Shown: positions 7,994 through 16,177, counted from the stretch's first letter. The stretch is DNA of 64,000 nt from Leifsonia xyli (GCA_003243275.1 QFQR01000001.1:620001-684000), one strand, 5' to 3'. Numbers and translations are program-made. Notes: a model not told the origin generated them from the sequence alone.

Positions 7994-8764
7994 GTGCCTC
8001 TCACCACCTTCGCCATGACCGTCATCGCGGCCGCGCCCATGGGACTGATCCCGTGGCTCGACCCGCGCGAGATCATCGTGGGCGCCGGCCCGTGGGCGCT
8101 GCTCGTGGTGTGCCTCATCGTGTTCGCCGAGACGGGTCTCCTCGTGGGCTTCATCCTGCCGGGCGACACCCTGCTCATCATCACGGGGCTGCTCAGCTTC
8201 ACCGGCACGATGACCGAATCGGGCACCGGCATCCAGATCCCGATCTGGTGGGTGTGCCTCGCGATCGCGCTCGCCGCCTTCCTCGGCGGCGAAGTCGGCT
8301 ACCTCATCGGCCACAAGGCGGGCCCGCGGATCTTCGAGCAGAAGGAGAGCGGTCTGTTCTCGAAGGAGAACGTGCTGCGCACCAACAAGTTCTTCGAGCG
8401 CTGGGGTCCGGCCGCGATCATCGTGGCCCGCTTCGTGCCGATCGTGCGCACCTTCGCCCCCGTCGCGGCGGGCGTCGGACACATGAACTACAAGCGTTAC
8501 TCGCTCTACAACGCCGTCGGCGCGCTCATCTGGGGCGCCGGCCTCACCTTCGCCGGCTTCCTGCTGGGCTACATCCCCCCGCTGGCGAACTTCGTCACCG
8601 AGTACATCGACGTGATCCTGCTGGGCGCGATCGCGCTGGCCGTCATCCCGACGGTGTTCCACTACGTCCAGGGCGTCGTGAAGGCGCGGCGGGCGCGCAA
8701 GGAGGGCACCCAGCCGTTGACCGACGCCGAGGCCGTGCTCGACCACAAGCTGCTCGACGACTGA
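7994..8764 (+). CDS. DedA-family membrane protein
   Basis: A 256-residue protein starting at GTG with AGGAG eight bases before. It has about five hydrophobic segments and the DedA/SNARE-associated motif: a conserved FILPGDTLLI stretch after the first helix, then a region with GPRIFEQKE and, centrally, FVPIVRTFAPVAAGVGHMNY, where the Arg and Pro residues are diagnostic. DedA proteins are now regarded as phospholipid (undecaprenyl-phosphate or phosphatidylethanolamine) transporters of the cytoplasmic membrane needed for envelope integrity. The gene runs convergent to mntH. Confidence 0.88.
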   Translation: MPLTTFAMTVIAAAPMGLIPWLDPREIIVGAGPWALLVVCLIVFAETGLLVGFILPGDTLLIITGLLSFTGTMTESGTGIQIPIWWVCLAIALAAFLGGEVGYLIGHKAGPRIFEQKESGLFSKENVLRTNKFFERWGPAAIIVARFVPIVRTFAPVAAGVGHMNYKRYSLYNAVGALIWGAGLTFAGFLLGYIPPLANFVTEYIDVILLGAIALAVIPTVFHYVQGVVKARRARKEGTQPLTDAEAVLDHKLLDD

Positions 8765-8800
8765 GCGCAGCCGCCCGCCGGGCGCGGGGGCAGCGTCCGG

Positions 8801-10027
8801 CTAACCGCCGAGGATGAGCAGCACCAGCAGGGTGGCGTTGAGCGCGATCAGCAGGATCGTCGAGGCGACCGCGAGCACCGTCGTCGCCGGTCGGTTGCGC
8901 GCATCCCCCATCACCTCGCGACGGGTGGTGAGCCACACCAGCGGCACGAGGGCGAACGGGATGCCGAACGAGAGCACCACCTGGCTCAGCACGAGCGCCA
9001 GGGTGGGCGGGGCGCCGACGAGAAGCAGCACGAGCGCCGGCACGAGGGTGATGAGCCGCCTCGCGAGCAGCGGGAGGCGCACGTGCAGCAGCCCCGTCAT
9101 GATCTCGGCCCCCGCGTAGGCGCCGACCGAGGTCGAGGCGAGACCGGATGCCAACAGCCCGACCGCGAACAGGGTCGCGATCACCGGACCGAGCGCGGCG
9201 GCGATCGCCGCATGCGCGCCCTCGATCGTGTCGGTGCCGGTGACTCCGGGGAGGGTCGCGGCGGCCAGCAGCAGCATGGCGAGGTTGACGGTTCCGGCGA
9301 TGGCGAGGGCGATCGTGACGTCGACGCGCGTCGCGCGCAGCACGAGGCGTCGCCGCGGGCCCTCCTCGACGCGTCCGAAGCGGTCGCGGGTGAGGGCGGA
9401 GTGGGCGTAGATCGCGTGCGGCATCACGGTCGCGCCGAGGATCGACGCCGCGAGCAGCACCGATCCGGCATCCGTGAAGCGCGGCAGGAGGCCCGCGACC
9501 GCGGCACCCGGGTCGACGGGAGCGACCACGAGCCCCGCGCAGAAGCCGATCGCGATGATCGCGACGAGCCCGATCACGACGCGTTCGAAGATGCGCGGGC
9601 CGCGACGGCTGTGCAGCACCAGCAGCGCGAGCGAGACCCCGCCGGTGATCGCCCCGCCGAGCGGCAGCGGCAGCCCGAACAGCAGATTGAGCGCGATCGC
9701 GCCGCCGATCACCTCGGCGATGTCGGTCGCCATCGCCACGAGCTCGGCCTGCACCCAGAAGGCGTAGCGCACCGGGCGGGAGCGGATGCGCTGCCCGAGC
9801 AGGGCGGGCAGGCTGCGGCCGGTCGCGAGACCGAGCTTGGCGGAGAGGTACTGGATGAGCCACGCCATCGCGTTGGCGACGACCACCACCCAGAGCAGCA
9901 GGTAGCCGTACTGGGCGCCTGCGCTCGCGTTGCTCGCGACGTTGCCGGGGTCCAGATACGCGACACCCGCGACCATCGCGGGGCCGAGCAACCCTCCGAG
10001 CCCACGGGGGCTCGGATTTTTCGGCAT
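8801..10027 (-). CDS. mntH: NRAMP-family Mn2+/Fe2+ transporter
   Basis: A 408-residue protein with about 11 hydrophobic helices. The NRAMP signature DPGN follows AGVAYL in helix 1, and helix 6 has GATVMPHAIYAHSAL, containing the conserved MPH metal site. It imports Mn2+ with protons. The start ATG lies 9 bp after the stop of mntR, so the two form one operon in which the product of the first gene regulates manganese uptake. Just inside the coding start there is an 8-bp stem-loop in the mRNA (positions 9996-10015), which could affect translation. Confidence 0.92.
   Translation of the reverse strand: MPKNPSPRGLGGLLGPAMVAGVAYLDPGNVASNASAGAQYGYLLLWVVVVANAMAWLIQYLSAKLGLATGRSLPALLGQRIRSRPVRYAFWVQAELVAMATDIAEVIGGAIALNLLFGLPLPLGGAITGGVSLALLVLHSRRGPRIFERVVIGLVAIIAIGFCAGLVVAPVDPGAAVAGLLPRFTDAGSVLLAASILGATVMPHAIYAHSALTRDRFGRVEEGPRRRLVLRATRVDVTIALAIAGTVNLAMLLLAAATLPGVTGTDTIEGAHAAIAAALGPVIATLFAVGLLASGLASTSVGAYAGAEIMTGLLHVRLPLLARRLITLVPALVLLLVGAPPTLALVLSQVVLSFGIPFALVPLVWLTTRREVMGDARNRPATTVLAVASTILLIALNATLLVLLILGG
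9996..10021 (+). terminator. Hairpin with T-run inside the 5' end of mntH
   Basis: On the plus strand CCGAGCCC, a 4-nt loop and GGGCTCGG are followed by A and five T, the form of a factor-independent terminator pointing toward mntR. On the mntH mRNA the same bases form a hairpin over codons about 5-11. It could stop antisense transcripts or tune mntH translation. Confidence 0.45.
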
Positions 10028-10036
10028 CCCGAAATA

Positions 10037-10651
10037 TTACTCCACGGGGACGATCCAGACCGCGTCCGAAGCGCCCTCAGGCAGCTCCCCGACCGACAGC
10101 ACGGTGTCGAGCCCGACCCCCGCATCCTGGATGCGGCGCAGCACCTCGGAATCGCGGTCGCTGATCCGCGCGACGCGGCCGCGGACGTCCACGCCGAGCC
10201 CGGAGGCGAGCACCGCATCCGGGCGCACCACGGCGCCCCCGGCATCCGGGATCGGGTCGCCGTGCGGGTCGCGCCTCGGGTGACCCAGTTGCGAGTCGAT
10301 GGCCGCGAGCAGTCGGTCGCTCAGCGCGTGCTCGAGCACCTCGGCCTCGTCGTGCACCTCATCCCAGGCGTAGCCGAAACCCTCGACGAGCCAGGTCTCG
10401 ACCAGCCGGTGGCGGCGCACCATCCGCAGCGCCTCCGTGCGTCCCGCATCCGTGAGCGTGATGGCTCCGTAGGGCGCGTGCTGCACGAAGCCCAAGGAGA
10501 CGAGCTTCTTGACCATCTCGGTGACCGTCGAGGGCACGAGCCCCAGTCGCGCCGCGAGCTGGGTGCCGGTGATCGGCGCATCCTGCCACTCGGTGTGGGA
10601 GTAGATCACCTTCAGATAGTCCTCGACCGCCGAGGATGCGGGTTTCGCCAT
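10037..10651 (-). CDS. mntR: DtxR/MntR-family metal-dependent repressor
   Basis: A 204-residue protein with an N-terminal winged helix (ITGTQLAARLGLVPSTVTEMVKKL), a dimerisation and metal-binding domain including RRHRLVETWLV and WDEVHDEAEVLEHALSD, where His and Glu residues match the metal ligands of DtxR/MntR, and a C-terminal FeoA/SH3-like domain (after DPHGDPIP). It binds Mn2+ (or Fe2+) and represses uptake genes. It is followed after 9 bp by mntH, which is the likely main target. An operator could not be identified with certainty. Confidence 0.9.
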   Translation of the reverse strand: MAKPASSAVEDYLKVIYSHTEWQDAPITGTQLAARLGLVPSTVTEMVKKLVSLGFVQHAPYGAITLTDAGRTEALRMVRRHRLVETWLVEGFGYAWDEVHDEAEVLEHALSDRLLAAIDSQLGHPRRDPHGDPIPDAGGAVVRPDAVLASGLGVDVRGRVARISDRDSEVLRRIQDAGVGLDTVLSVGELPEGASDAVWIVPVE

Positions 10652-10705
10652 GGTGTGCTCCTCGCGTTCGCGGTGTCGGGGGCCTCTGCGGGACGTGCGC
10701 TCTGC

Positions 10706-11284
10706 TCAGCCGTAGAGCGTGCGCAGTCGCTCGACGAGCGAGCCGAAAGCGCGTGCCCGGTGGCTGATGGCGTTCTTCTCGTCGGGGGTCAGCTCGGCCG
10801 AGCTCGTCGCACGGCCCTCGGGCCGGAACACCGGGTCGTAGCCGAAGCCGTGCGCACCCGATGGGGCCTCGAGCACCGTCCCCGGCCAGACGCCGCGCAC
10901 CACGAACTCGTTCTCGCCGTCCACTAGTGCCGCAGCGCACACGAAGTCGGCGGCCCGGTCGGTCGCACCCTCCAGCTCGCGCAGCAGGAGCGTGTAGTTG
11001 TCGACATCGTCGCGGGTTCCCGCGTAGCGCGCGGAATGGATGCCGGGGGCACCCCCGAGAGCGCGCACCGAGATGCCGGAATCGTCGGCGATCGAGGGCA
11101 GACCCGTGTGGATGTTGGCGGCCCGCGCCTTGATGAGCGCGTTCGCCTCGAAACTGTCGCCGTCTTCGATCGGCTCCGGACCGTCGTAGCCGATCAGCTC
11201 GTGGTGACCGAGACGCTCGCCGAGGATGCGCCGCAGCTCCTCGACCTTGTGCACGTTGTGGGTCGCCAGCACGAAGGTGGTCAC
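10706..11284 (-). CDS. rdgB: XTP/dITP diphosphatase (HAM1/RdgB family)
   Basis: A 192-residue protein starting at GTG that overlaps the rph stop by 4 bp (GTGA). Family motifs are present: ATHNVHKVEEL at the N-terminus (Ser/Thr-x-Asn-x-x-Lys), DGDSFEANALIKA, ADDSGISV with the catalytic acid, SARYAG, and FGYDPVF near the end. It hydrolyses deaminated purine nucleoside triphosphates to monophosphates and so protects DNA and RNA. The much longer open frame upstream is only the rph gene read in another frame. The order murI-rph-rdgB is common in Actinobacteria. Confidence 0.95.
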   Translation of the reverse strand: MTTFVLATHNVHKVEELRRILGERLGHHELIGYDGPEPIEDGDSFEANALIKARAANIHTGLPSIADDSGISVRALGGAPGIHSARYAGTRDDVDNYTLLLRELEGATDRAADFVCAAALVDGENEFVVRGVWPGTVLEAPSGAHGFGYDPVFRPEGRATSSAELTPDEKNAISHRARAFGSLVERLRTLYG

Positions 11285-12012
11285 GCCTCGAGCACCCCCT
11301 GCTGGATGCGGGCCAGCTCGGCATTGCCGACGAGCGCGAGGTCGAGCAGCGCGTCGAGCTCCCGGCGATCGAAGGGGGCGCCCTCGGCGGTGCCCTGCAC
11401 TTCGACGAACAGCCCGCGCCCCGTGACGACGACGTTCATATCCGTCTCGGCGCGCGAATCCTCGACATATGCCAGATCGAGCATGGGAACCCCGTCGATG
11501 ATCCCCACCGAGATCGCCGAGACCGTGTCGATCAGCGCGCGTGAGTTCTTGCCGATGAACCCGCGCGCGCGGCCCCACTCCACCGCATCCGCGAGCGCCA
11601 CGTAGGCACCCGTGATCGCGGCGGTGCGGGTGCCGCCGTCGGCCTGCAACACGTCGCAGTCGATCACGATGGTGTTCTCGCCGAGCGCCTTGGTGTCGAT
11701 GATGGCGCGCAGGCTGCGGCCGATCAGGCGCGAGATCTCGTGCGTGCGGCCGCCGACGCGCCCCTTCACCGACTCGCGGTCCATGCGGTCGTTGGTCGAG
11801 CGCGGCAGCATCGCGTACTCGGCGGTCACCCAGCCCTTGCCCTTGCCGGTCAGCCAGCGCGGCACGCCGTTCGTGAAGCTCGCCGTGCACAGCACCTTCG
11901 TGTTGCCGAAGGAGATGAGCGCGCTGCCCTCGGCCTGGGTGCTCCACCCACGCTCGATGGTGACGGGGCGCAGCTGGTCGGCGGCGCGGCCGTCGGAACG
12001 GGTGTCGGTCAT
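11281..12012 (-). CDS. rph: Ribonuclease PH
   Basis: A 243-residue protein of the usual RNase PH length. Motifs seen: RPVTIERGW near the start, EGSALISFGNTKVLCTA, PRWLTGKGKGWVTAEYAMLPRST with the phosphate and RNA-binding Arg residues, RLIGRSLRAI and DCDVLQADGGTRTAAITGA. It is a phosphorolytic 3'-5' exonuclease that trims tRNA 3' ends. It overlaps both neighbours by 4 bp (murI upstream, rdgB downstream), so all three are probably translated together. Confidence 0.96.
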   Translation of the reverse strand: MTDTRSDGRAADQLRPVTIERGWSTQAEGSALISFGNTKVLCTASFTNGVPRWLTGKGKGWVTAEYAMLPRSTNDRMDRESVKGRVGGRTHEISRLIGRSLRAIIDTKALGENTIVIDCDVLQADGGTRTAAITGAYVALADAVEWGRARGFIGKNSRALIDTVSAISVGIIDGVPMLDLAYVEDSRAETDMNVVVTGRGLFVEVQGTAEGAPFDRRELDALLDLALVGNAELARIQQGVLEA

Positions 12013-12926
12013 GCGATGTCTCCGATCGGGCGGATGTCGTGGGCGGGGCGGGGCTGGTCGGCGCGGGGCGTGTCGGCACGGCTTCCCTGCACCAGGATGG
12101 CACCGGTCGGGAAGCTCTCGACGTGCCGCACCTCGGGCCCGAGGAAGCGCGCCGCGAGCGCCCGGAACGCGCGCTCGTCATCCCCCGTCGACTCGAAGCG
12201 ATGCACGGGCGGCACGGCAGCGGTGCGCTCGATGCCGTGCGACACGAGCGTGCGGTAGACGTCGGCGGCTGTCTCCTCGGCGCTCGACACGAGCCGCACG
12301 CCCGGCCCCATCACGTACTGGATGGCGGCCGACATGAGCGGATAGTGGGTGCAGCCGAGCACGAGCGTGTCGACCTGCGCCTCGATGAGCGGGGTCAGGT
12401 ACTCCTGCGCCACCTCGAAGAGCTCGGGACCGCTCGTGACGCCCGCCTCGACGAACTCGACGAACCGCGGGCAGGCCCGGCTCACCAGCTCCAGCCCGTC
12501 GGCGGCGGCGAAGGCGTCGTCGTAGGCGCGGGATTGGATGGTGCCGACCGTGCCGATCACCCCGACCCGCCCGTTGCGGGTGGCGCGCACCGCGGCGCGC
12601 ACCGCGGGCTGGATCACCTCCACCACCGGGATGCCTGCACCGACCGTGTAGCGTTCGCGCGCATCCCGCAGCACCGCGGCCGAGGCGGTGTTGCACGCGA
12701 TCACGAGCGACTTGACGCCCTCGGCGACCAGCTCGTCCATGACGGCGAGCGCGTAGGCGCGCACCTCGGCGATCGGCTTGGGACCGTAGGGGGTGTTGGC
12801 GGTGTCGCCCACGTAGAGGATCGCCTCGTTGGGCAGCTGGTCGAGGATCGCGCGGGCCACCGTGAGCCCTCCGACGCCCGAGTCGAACACCCCGATGGGC
12901 GCGTCGGTCGGAACGGATGCGGTCAC
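12009..12926 (-). CDS. murI: Glutamate racemase
   Basis: A 305-residue protein with IGVFDSGVGGLTVARAI at the N-terminus, YVGDTANTPYG, the first catalytic cysteine in VIACNTASA and the second in LGCTHYPL. It converts L- to D-glutamate for peptidoglycan in the cytoplasm. It starts with GTG. A TACGCT box lies 8 nt upstream of the start, giving a probable leaderless promoter for the murI-rph-rdgB operon. The C-terminal region after the second cysteine is slightly longer than in many homologues. Confidence 0.95.
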   Translation of the reverse strand: MTASVPTDAPIGVFDSGVGGLTVARAILDQLPNEAILYVGDTANTPYGPKPIAEVRAYALAVMDELVAEGVKSLVIACNTASAAVLRDARERYTVGAGIPVVEVIQPAVRAAVRATRNGRVGVIGTVGTIQSRAYDDAFAAADGLELVSRACPRFVEFVEAGVTSGPELFEVAQEYLTPLIEAQVDTLVLGCTHYPLMSAAIQYVMGPGVRLVSSAEETAADVYRTLVSHGIERTAAVPPVHRFESTGDDERAFRALAARFLGPEVRHVESFPTGAILVQGSRADTPRADQPRPAHDIRPIGDIA

Positions 12927-13022
12927 GGTGTTCCAGCGTACCCGCGGGGGCCGACTCGCCCGCGCGGTGCTGGCCGAGCGGCCCGCCTGTGGATGAATCC
13001 CCCGCGGGTCGGCGCGGTGCCC

Positions 13023-13034
13023 TAGCGTGGCGGC
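13023..13034 (+). promoter_or_regulatory. Leaderless -10 box
   Basis: TAGCGT at 13023-13028, six bases, then ATG at 13035. It drives the lipoprotein gene that follows. Confidence 0.55.
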
Positions 13035-13562
13035 ATGCGCAGAACGACCCGTCTACTGACTCCGACGCTGCTCGCCGCGCTGCTGCTCGCGGGGTGCACG
13101 ACCCCCGCCCCGATGCCGAGCGCACCGCCCAGCTCGGATGCGACCCCCGTCTTCGCCTCCGACGAGGAGGCGCTCGCGGCGGCGCAGGAGGCGTATGGGA
13201 AGTACATCGCTGCGGCCGATGCTGTAGTAGGCGAGAGCGGAGCTGGCTCCGACCGGGTGAAGCCATTCCTCTCAGTTCCATTGTTCGAGCGCGACGTTGC
13301 CAGTTTTGCTCAATTTGGAGAGAACGAATGGCGCGGTACAGGCAAGACAACCTTCGAAATGAAGCTCCAACGACGCGACTCCAAAGCGATCGTTGCCTAC
13401 GTCTGTGATGACTTCAGCGGCACAGACGTTATTGACAAGAACGGCCAATCCGTAGTGCCTCCGGACCGTCAGACACGGATCCCGTATGAAGTCGAATTCG
13501 ACGTGAAAGACAATCTTCGGATTGTTCGTAAGGATCTCTGGGACGGGAGCGGGGTGTGTTGA
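13035..13562 (+). CDS. Lipoprotein of unknown function with a low-GC body
   Basis: A 175-residue protein. Residues 1-20 form a signal with lipobox LLAGC, followed by a Thr/Pro/Ser-rich linker (CTTPAPMPSAPP). The rest contains two cysteines (VCDDF and the C-terminal GVC) that could be linked. The first 165 bases have the GC-rich composition of the genome, but from about 13200 to the stop the sequence is visibly richer in A and T and uses codons such as ATT, TTT and AAA, unlike its neighbours. This suggests the domain was acquired or replaced by recombination. It overlaps the next gene by 7 bp. Function unknown. Confidence 0.7.
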   Translation: MRRTTRLLTPTLLAALLLAGCTTPAPMPSAPPSSDATPVFASDEEALAAAQEAYGKYIAAADAVVGESGAGSDRVKPFLSVPLFERDVASFAQFGENEWRGTGKTTFEMKLQRRDSKAIVAYVCDDFSGTDVIDKNGQSVVPPDRQTRIPYEVEFDVKDNLRIVRKDLWDGSGVC

Positions 13563-14326
13563 TTGCCGTTGCACTCGCGTCGATGCTCATCATCGCCGGC
13601 ACCAATCCCGAACCGTCAGGCGGCTTTGGGGACGGCATACTCGGCAACGTCACCTCCACGATCGACGGCGACGAAGCCGTCATCGACGGCTCGACGACCA
13701 CGCCTGGCTCGACCGGGTCCGGAGGCGGGTCCGGAGGTGGAGGCACCGGCGCATCCGCACCCGCACCCGGCGCTGCGCCCACCACGCCCCGCTGCGGTGA
13801 CCTCGATCCGACGTGCGACTCCCGCGACGACTTCGACGTCATCGTGGTGACCCTCAACGACATCGCCCGGTTCCGCCCGACGCCGGGCGTGCAGCGCATG
13901 GAGCCCGACGGCTGGGTCGTGGTGGGGCTGCCCGCGAACATCTACTCGCTCGTCGACCCGCAGGTGGTTCCCGGCGAACTGCTCGGACAACCCGCCGAGG
14001 TGCGTTTCACCCCGGTCGCCTGGAACTGGAACTACGGCGACGGCGACGCGGCGACGCGCACGACGAAGGGTGGCACCTGGTCGGCGCTCGGGCTTCGCGA
14101 GTTCGATGCCACGCCGACGAGCCACACCTACCTGCGCAACGGGTCGTACACGATCCGCCTCACCATCACCTACCGTGCCGAGTACCGCTTCGCCGGCGGC
14201 CCCTTCGTCCCGATCGCGGGCACGATCACGCTGCCCGCCAACGAGCTCAACATCACCGCGGGCGGCGCCAAGACGGTGCTCGTCGACCGCGACTGCACGC
14301 GCGCACCCGCCGGCCCCGGCTGCTGA
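13556..14326 (+). CDS. Secreted or membrane-anchored protein with PKD-like domain
   Basis: A 256-residue protein starting with GTG inside the end of the previous gene. The N-terminus is hydrophobic (LIAVALASMLIIAG), then a Gly/Ser-rich linker (GSGGGSGGGGTG) leads to an extracellular domain. The pattern VAWNWNYGDGDAATRTTKGGTW followed by ATPTSHTYLRNGSYTIRLTITY is that of a PKD-like Ig fold: WxFGDG, then HTY and a beta strand. Three cysteines occur. Probably attached to the cell surface; binding partner unknown. It is likely cotranscribed with the upstream lipoprotein. Confidence 0.7.
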   Translation: MLIAVALASMLIIAGTNPEPSGGFGDGILGNVTSTIDGDEAVIDGSTTTPGSTGSGGGSGGGGTGASAPAPGAAPTTPRCGDLDPTCDSRDDFDVIVVTLNDIARFRPTPGVQRMEPDGWVVVGLPANIYSLVDPQVVPGELLGQPAEVRFTPVAWNWNYGDGDAATRTTKGGTWSALGLREFDATPTSHTYLRNGSYTIRLTITYRAEYRFAGGPFVPIAGTITLPANELNITAGGAKTVLVDRDCTRAPAGPGC

Positions 14327-14333
14327 ACCGCCC

Positions 14334-14400
14334 GCATCCCGCATCCGCATCCGCATCCGCATCCGCATCCGCATCCGCATCCGCATCCGCATCCGCATCC
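14334..14400. repeat. Tandem GCATCC hexamer repeat
   Basis: Ten perfect copies of GCATCC (14341-14400), preceded by one more copy offset by a single C. It begins just after the stop of the PKD-domain gene. It is intergenic, so copy number could vary without frame effects. GCATCC is also a very common isolated word in this genome. Confidence 0.95.
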
Positions 14401-14462
14401 ATGTTGCGGTTTCGGCGCAATGTGGGCCGCGAAACCGCAACATTGCGCCGAAACCGCAACAT
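14401..14462. repeat. 23-bp inverted repeat before the nicotinate phosphoribosyltransferase gene
   Basis: Arms at 14401-14423 and 14440-14462 are perfectly complementary, with a 16-nt spacer that holds a further partial copy (GCGAAACCGCA). The element directly abuts the hexamer tract. It may be a terminator for the genes upstream, an operator for the gene downstream, or a mobile palindromic element. Confidence 0.85.
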
Positions 14463-14472
14463 GACGACGACC

Positions 14473-14484
14473 TACGCTGGACGC
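14473..14484 (+). promoter_or_regulatory. Leaderless -10 box for the nicotinate phosphoribosyltransferase gene
   Basis: TACGCT at 14473-14478, six bases, then ATG at 14485. It lies 10 bp after the inverted repeat, whose right arm covers the -35 region. Confidence 0.5.
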
Positions 14485-15789
14485 ATGACGTCGACGGCGC
14501 TGCTCACCGATCGCTACGAGCTCACGATGATCGATGCGGCCCTGCGCTCGGGCAACCACGACACCCCGTGCGTGTTCGAGCTGTTCGCTCGCCGCCTCCC
14601 CAGCGGACGCCGCTACGGCGTCGTGGCGGGCACCGGTCGCCTGCTGGACGCGATCACCGAGTTCCGCTTCGGGCCGAGCGAACTCGCCGCCCTCAAGCGA
14701 GACGAGGTGGTCTCCGCCGAGGCGCTCGACTGGCTCGAGGCCTACCGCTTCGCGGGTGAGATCCGCGGATACCGGGAGGGCGAGCTGTACTTCCCCGGCT
14801 CCCCGCTGCTCGTCGTCGAAGCCGGTTTCGCCGAAGGAGTCGTGCTCGAGACCCTCGCCCTCTCGATGCTCAACTACGACTCCGCCGTCGCGAGCGCCGC
14901 AGCACGCATGGTGTCGGCCGCCGCCGGTCGGCCGCTCGCCGAGATGGGATCCCGCCGCACCGGCGAGCACTCCGCCGTCGCCGCGGCACGCGCCGCCTAC
15001 ATCGCGGGGTTCCACGCCACCAGCAACCTCGAGGCCGGCCGCAGCTGGGGCGTTCCCACGATGGGCACCGCGGCCCACGCCTTCACCCTGCTGTTCCCGG
15101 ACGAGGAGCAGGCGTTCCGCGCCCAGGTGGCGAGCCTCGGCACCGGCACCACCCTGTTGGTCGACACCTACGACATCCGCACCGGGGTCGAGCACGCCGT
15201 CCGCGCGGCCGGCACCGAGCTCGGCGCCGTGCGCATCGACTCGGGCGACCTGGGAGTCGTGGTGCGCGAGGTGCGCGCCCAACTGGATGCGCTCGGAGCC
15301 ACCGGCACGCGCATCACCGTGACGAACGACCTCGACGAGCACGCGATCGCCGCACTCGCCTCCGCCCCGGTCGACTCCTACGGCGTCGGCACGGCCCTCG
15401 TCACCGGCTCAGGTGCACCCGCCGCGGGCATGGTCTACAAGCTCGTCGCGCGACGGGATGCCGCGGGCTCCTGGGTCGCGGTCGGCAAGTCCTCGGAAGG
15501 CAAGGCGACGATCGGGGGACGCAAGCAGCCCGTGCGCGCGCTTCAGGACGGGATGGCGATCTCCGAAGACATCCACGTGGAGGATCCGCCCGTCGAGGCC
15601 CTCGCCGCGGATGCCGGCCGCCTGCTGCATGTGCCGCTCGTGACCGCGGGAGAACCGGCCGGCGACGCGCTCGGCCCGAACGGCGCAGCCGCCGCTCGGG
15701 CGCACCACGCGCGGGCGATCGCCGAGCTGCCGGCCGAGGGGCTGCGGCTCTCGCGCGGCGAGCCGGCCATCCCGACGCGCTACCTCTAG
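14485..15789 (+). CDS. pncB: Nicotinate phosphoribosyltransferase
   Basis: A 434-residue protein. Seen: TDRYELTM near the start, a feature of this family; FELFARRLPSGRRYGVVAG; the region SRRTGEHSA with the His that is autophosphorylated in the family; IRTGVEHAVRAAGTELGAVRIDSGDL and TNDLDE, the phosphoribosyl-binding loops. It makes nicotinate mononucleotide from nicotinate and PRPP, the first step of NAD salvage. ATG at 14485 follows a -10 box; another ATG lies 8 codons upstream inside the inverted repeat. The gene is single and followed by copies of a dispersed repeat. Confidence 0.92.
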   Translation: MTSTALLTDRYELTMIDAALRSGNHDTPCVFELFARRLPSGRRYGVVAGTGRLLDAITEFRFGPSELAALKRDEVVSAEALDWLEAYRFAGEIRGYREGELYFPGSPLLVVEAGFAEGVVLETLALSMLNYDSAVASAAARMVSAAAGRPLAEMGSRRTGEHSAVAAARAAYIAGFHATSNLEAGRSWGVPTMGTAAHAFTLLFPDEEQAFRAQVASLGTGTTLLVDTYDIRTGVEHAVRAAGTELGAVRIDSGDLGVVVREVRAQLDALGATGTRITVTNDLDEHAIAALASAPVDSYGVGTALVTGSGAPAAGMVYKLVARRDAAGSWVAVGKSSEGKATIGGRKQPVRALQDGMAISEDIHVEDPPVEALAADAGRLLHVPLVTAGEPAGDALGPNGAAAARAHHARAIAELPAEGLRLSRGEPAIPTRYL

Positions 15790-15800
15790 GTGTGAGGGCG

Positions 15801-15871
15801 GGGGTTTCGATACGCCCGCTGCGCGGGCGGGGGTTTCGATACGCCCGCTGCGCGGGCTACTCAACCAGCGG
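15801..15871. repeat. Two copies of a dispersed palindromic repeat
   Basis: A partial copy (15801-15829) and a fuller copy (15830-15871) of a sequence starting GGTTTCGATACG, then a CCCGCTGCGCGGG palindrome, and ending CTACTCAACCAGCGG. Related copies occur at 39859-39964. The copies lie between converging genes. Confidence 0.85.
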
Positions 15872-15901
15872 GGTGGGGCGGGGCGGGGCACCGCGGCACC
15901 G

Positions 15902-16165
15902 CTACTTCAGGCGGTCGTAGATCTTCTGGCAGTCGGGGCACACCGGGAACTTCGAGGGGTCGCGGCCCGGGATCCACTTCTTGCCGCAGAGCGCGCGCAC
16001 CGGCTTGCCGGTCACAGCCGACTCGACGATCTTGTCCTTCTGCACGTAGTGCGCGAAACGGTCGTGGTCGCCATCCTCGGTGAGCTCGCCCTCGAGGAGC
16101 TTCTCGAGCTCCCGGTCGAGCACGTCGGTTCCGCCGCCGATTCGTTCGCCATCCAGCTCGCTCAT
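15902..16165 (-). CDS. DUF3039 zinc-ribbon protein
   Basis: An 87-residue protein with an acidic N-terminal helix region and a C-terminal domain GKPVRALCGKKWIPGRDPSKFPVCPDC, where the cysteines form a likely zinc ribbon. This is the DUF3039 family, conserved through Actinobacteria, of unknown function. The ATG at 16165 follows a TACTCT box by six bases, so it is another leaderless gene. The open frame runs further upstream but without conserved features. It ends next to the dispersed repeats downstream of the nicotinate phosphoribosyltransferase gene. Confidence 0.85.
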   Translation of the reverse strand: MSELDGERIGGGTDVLDRELEKLLEGELTEDGDHDRFAHYVQKDKIVESAVTGKPVRALCGKKWIPGRDPSKFPVCPDCQKIYDRLK

Positions 16166-16177
16166 CCGCCCAGAGTA
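16166..16177 (-). promoter_or_regulatory. Leaderless -10 box for the DUF3039 gene
   Basis: On the minus strand TACTCT (16177-16172) is followed by six bases and the start ATG at 16165. Confidence 0.5.

Noticed and set aside
14334..14462. CRISPR-like appearance of regular repeats
   Set aside because: The unit is six bases with no spacers; the following element is a simple inverted repeat. No cas genes are present in the window.
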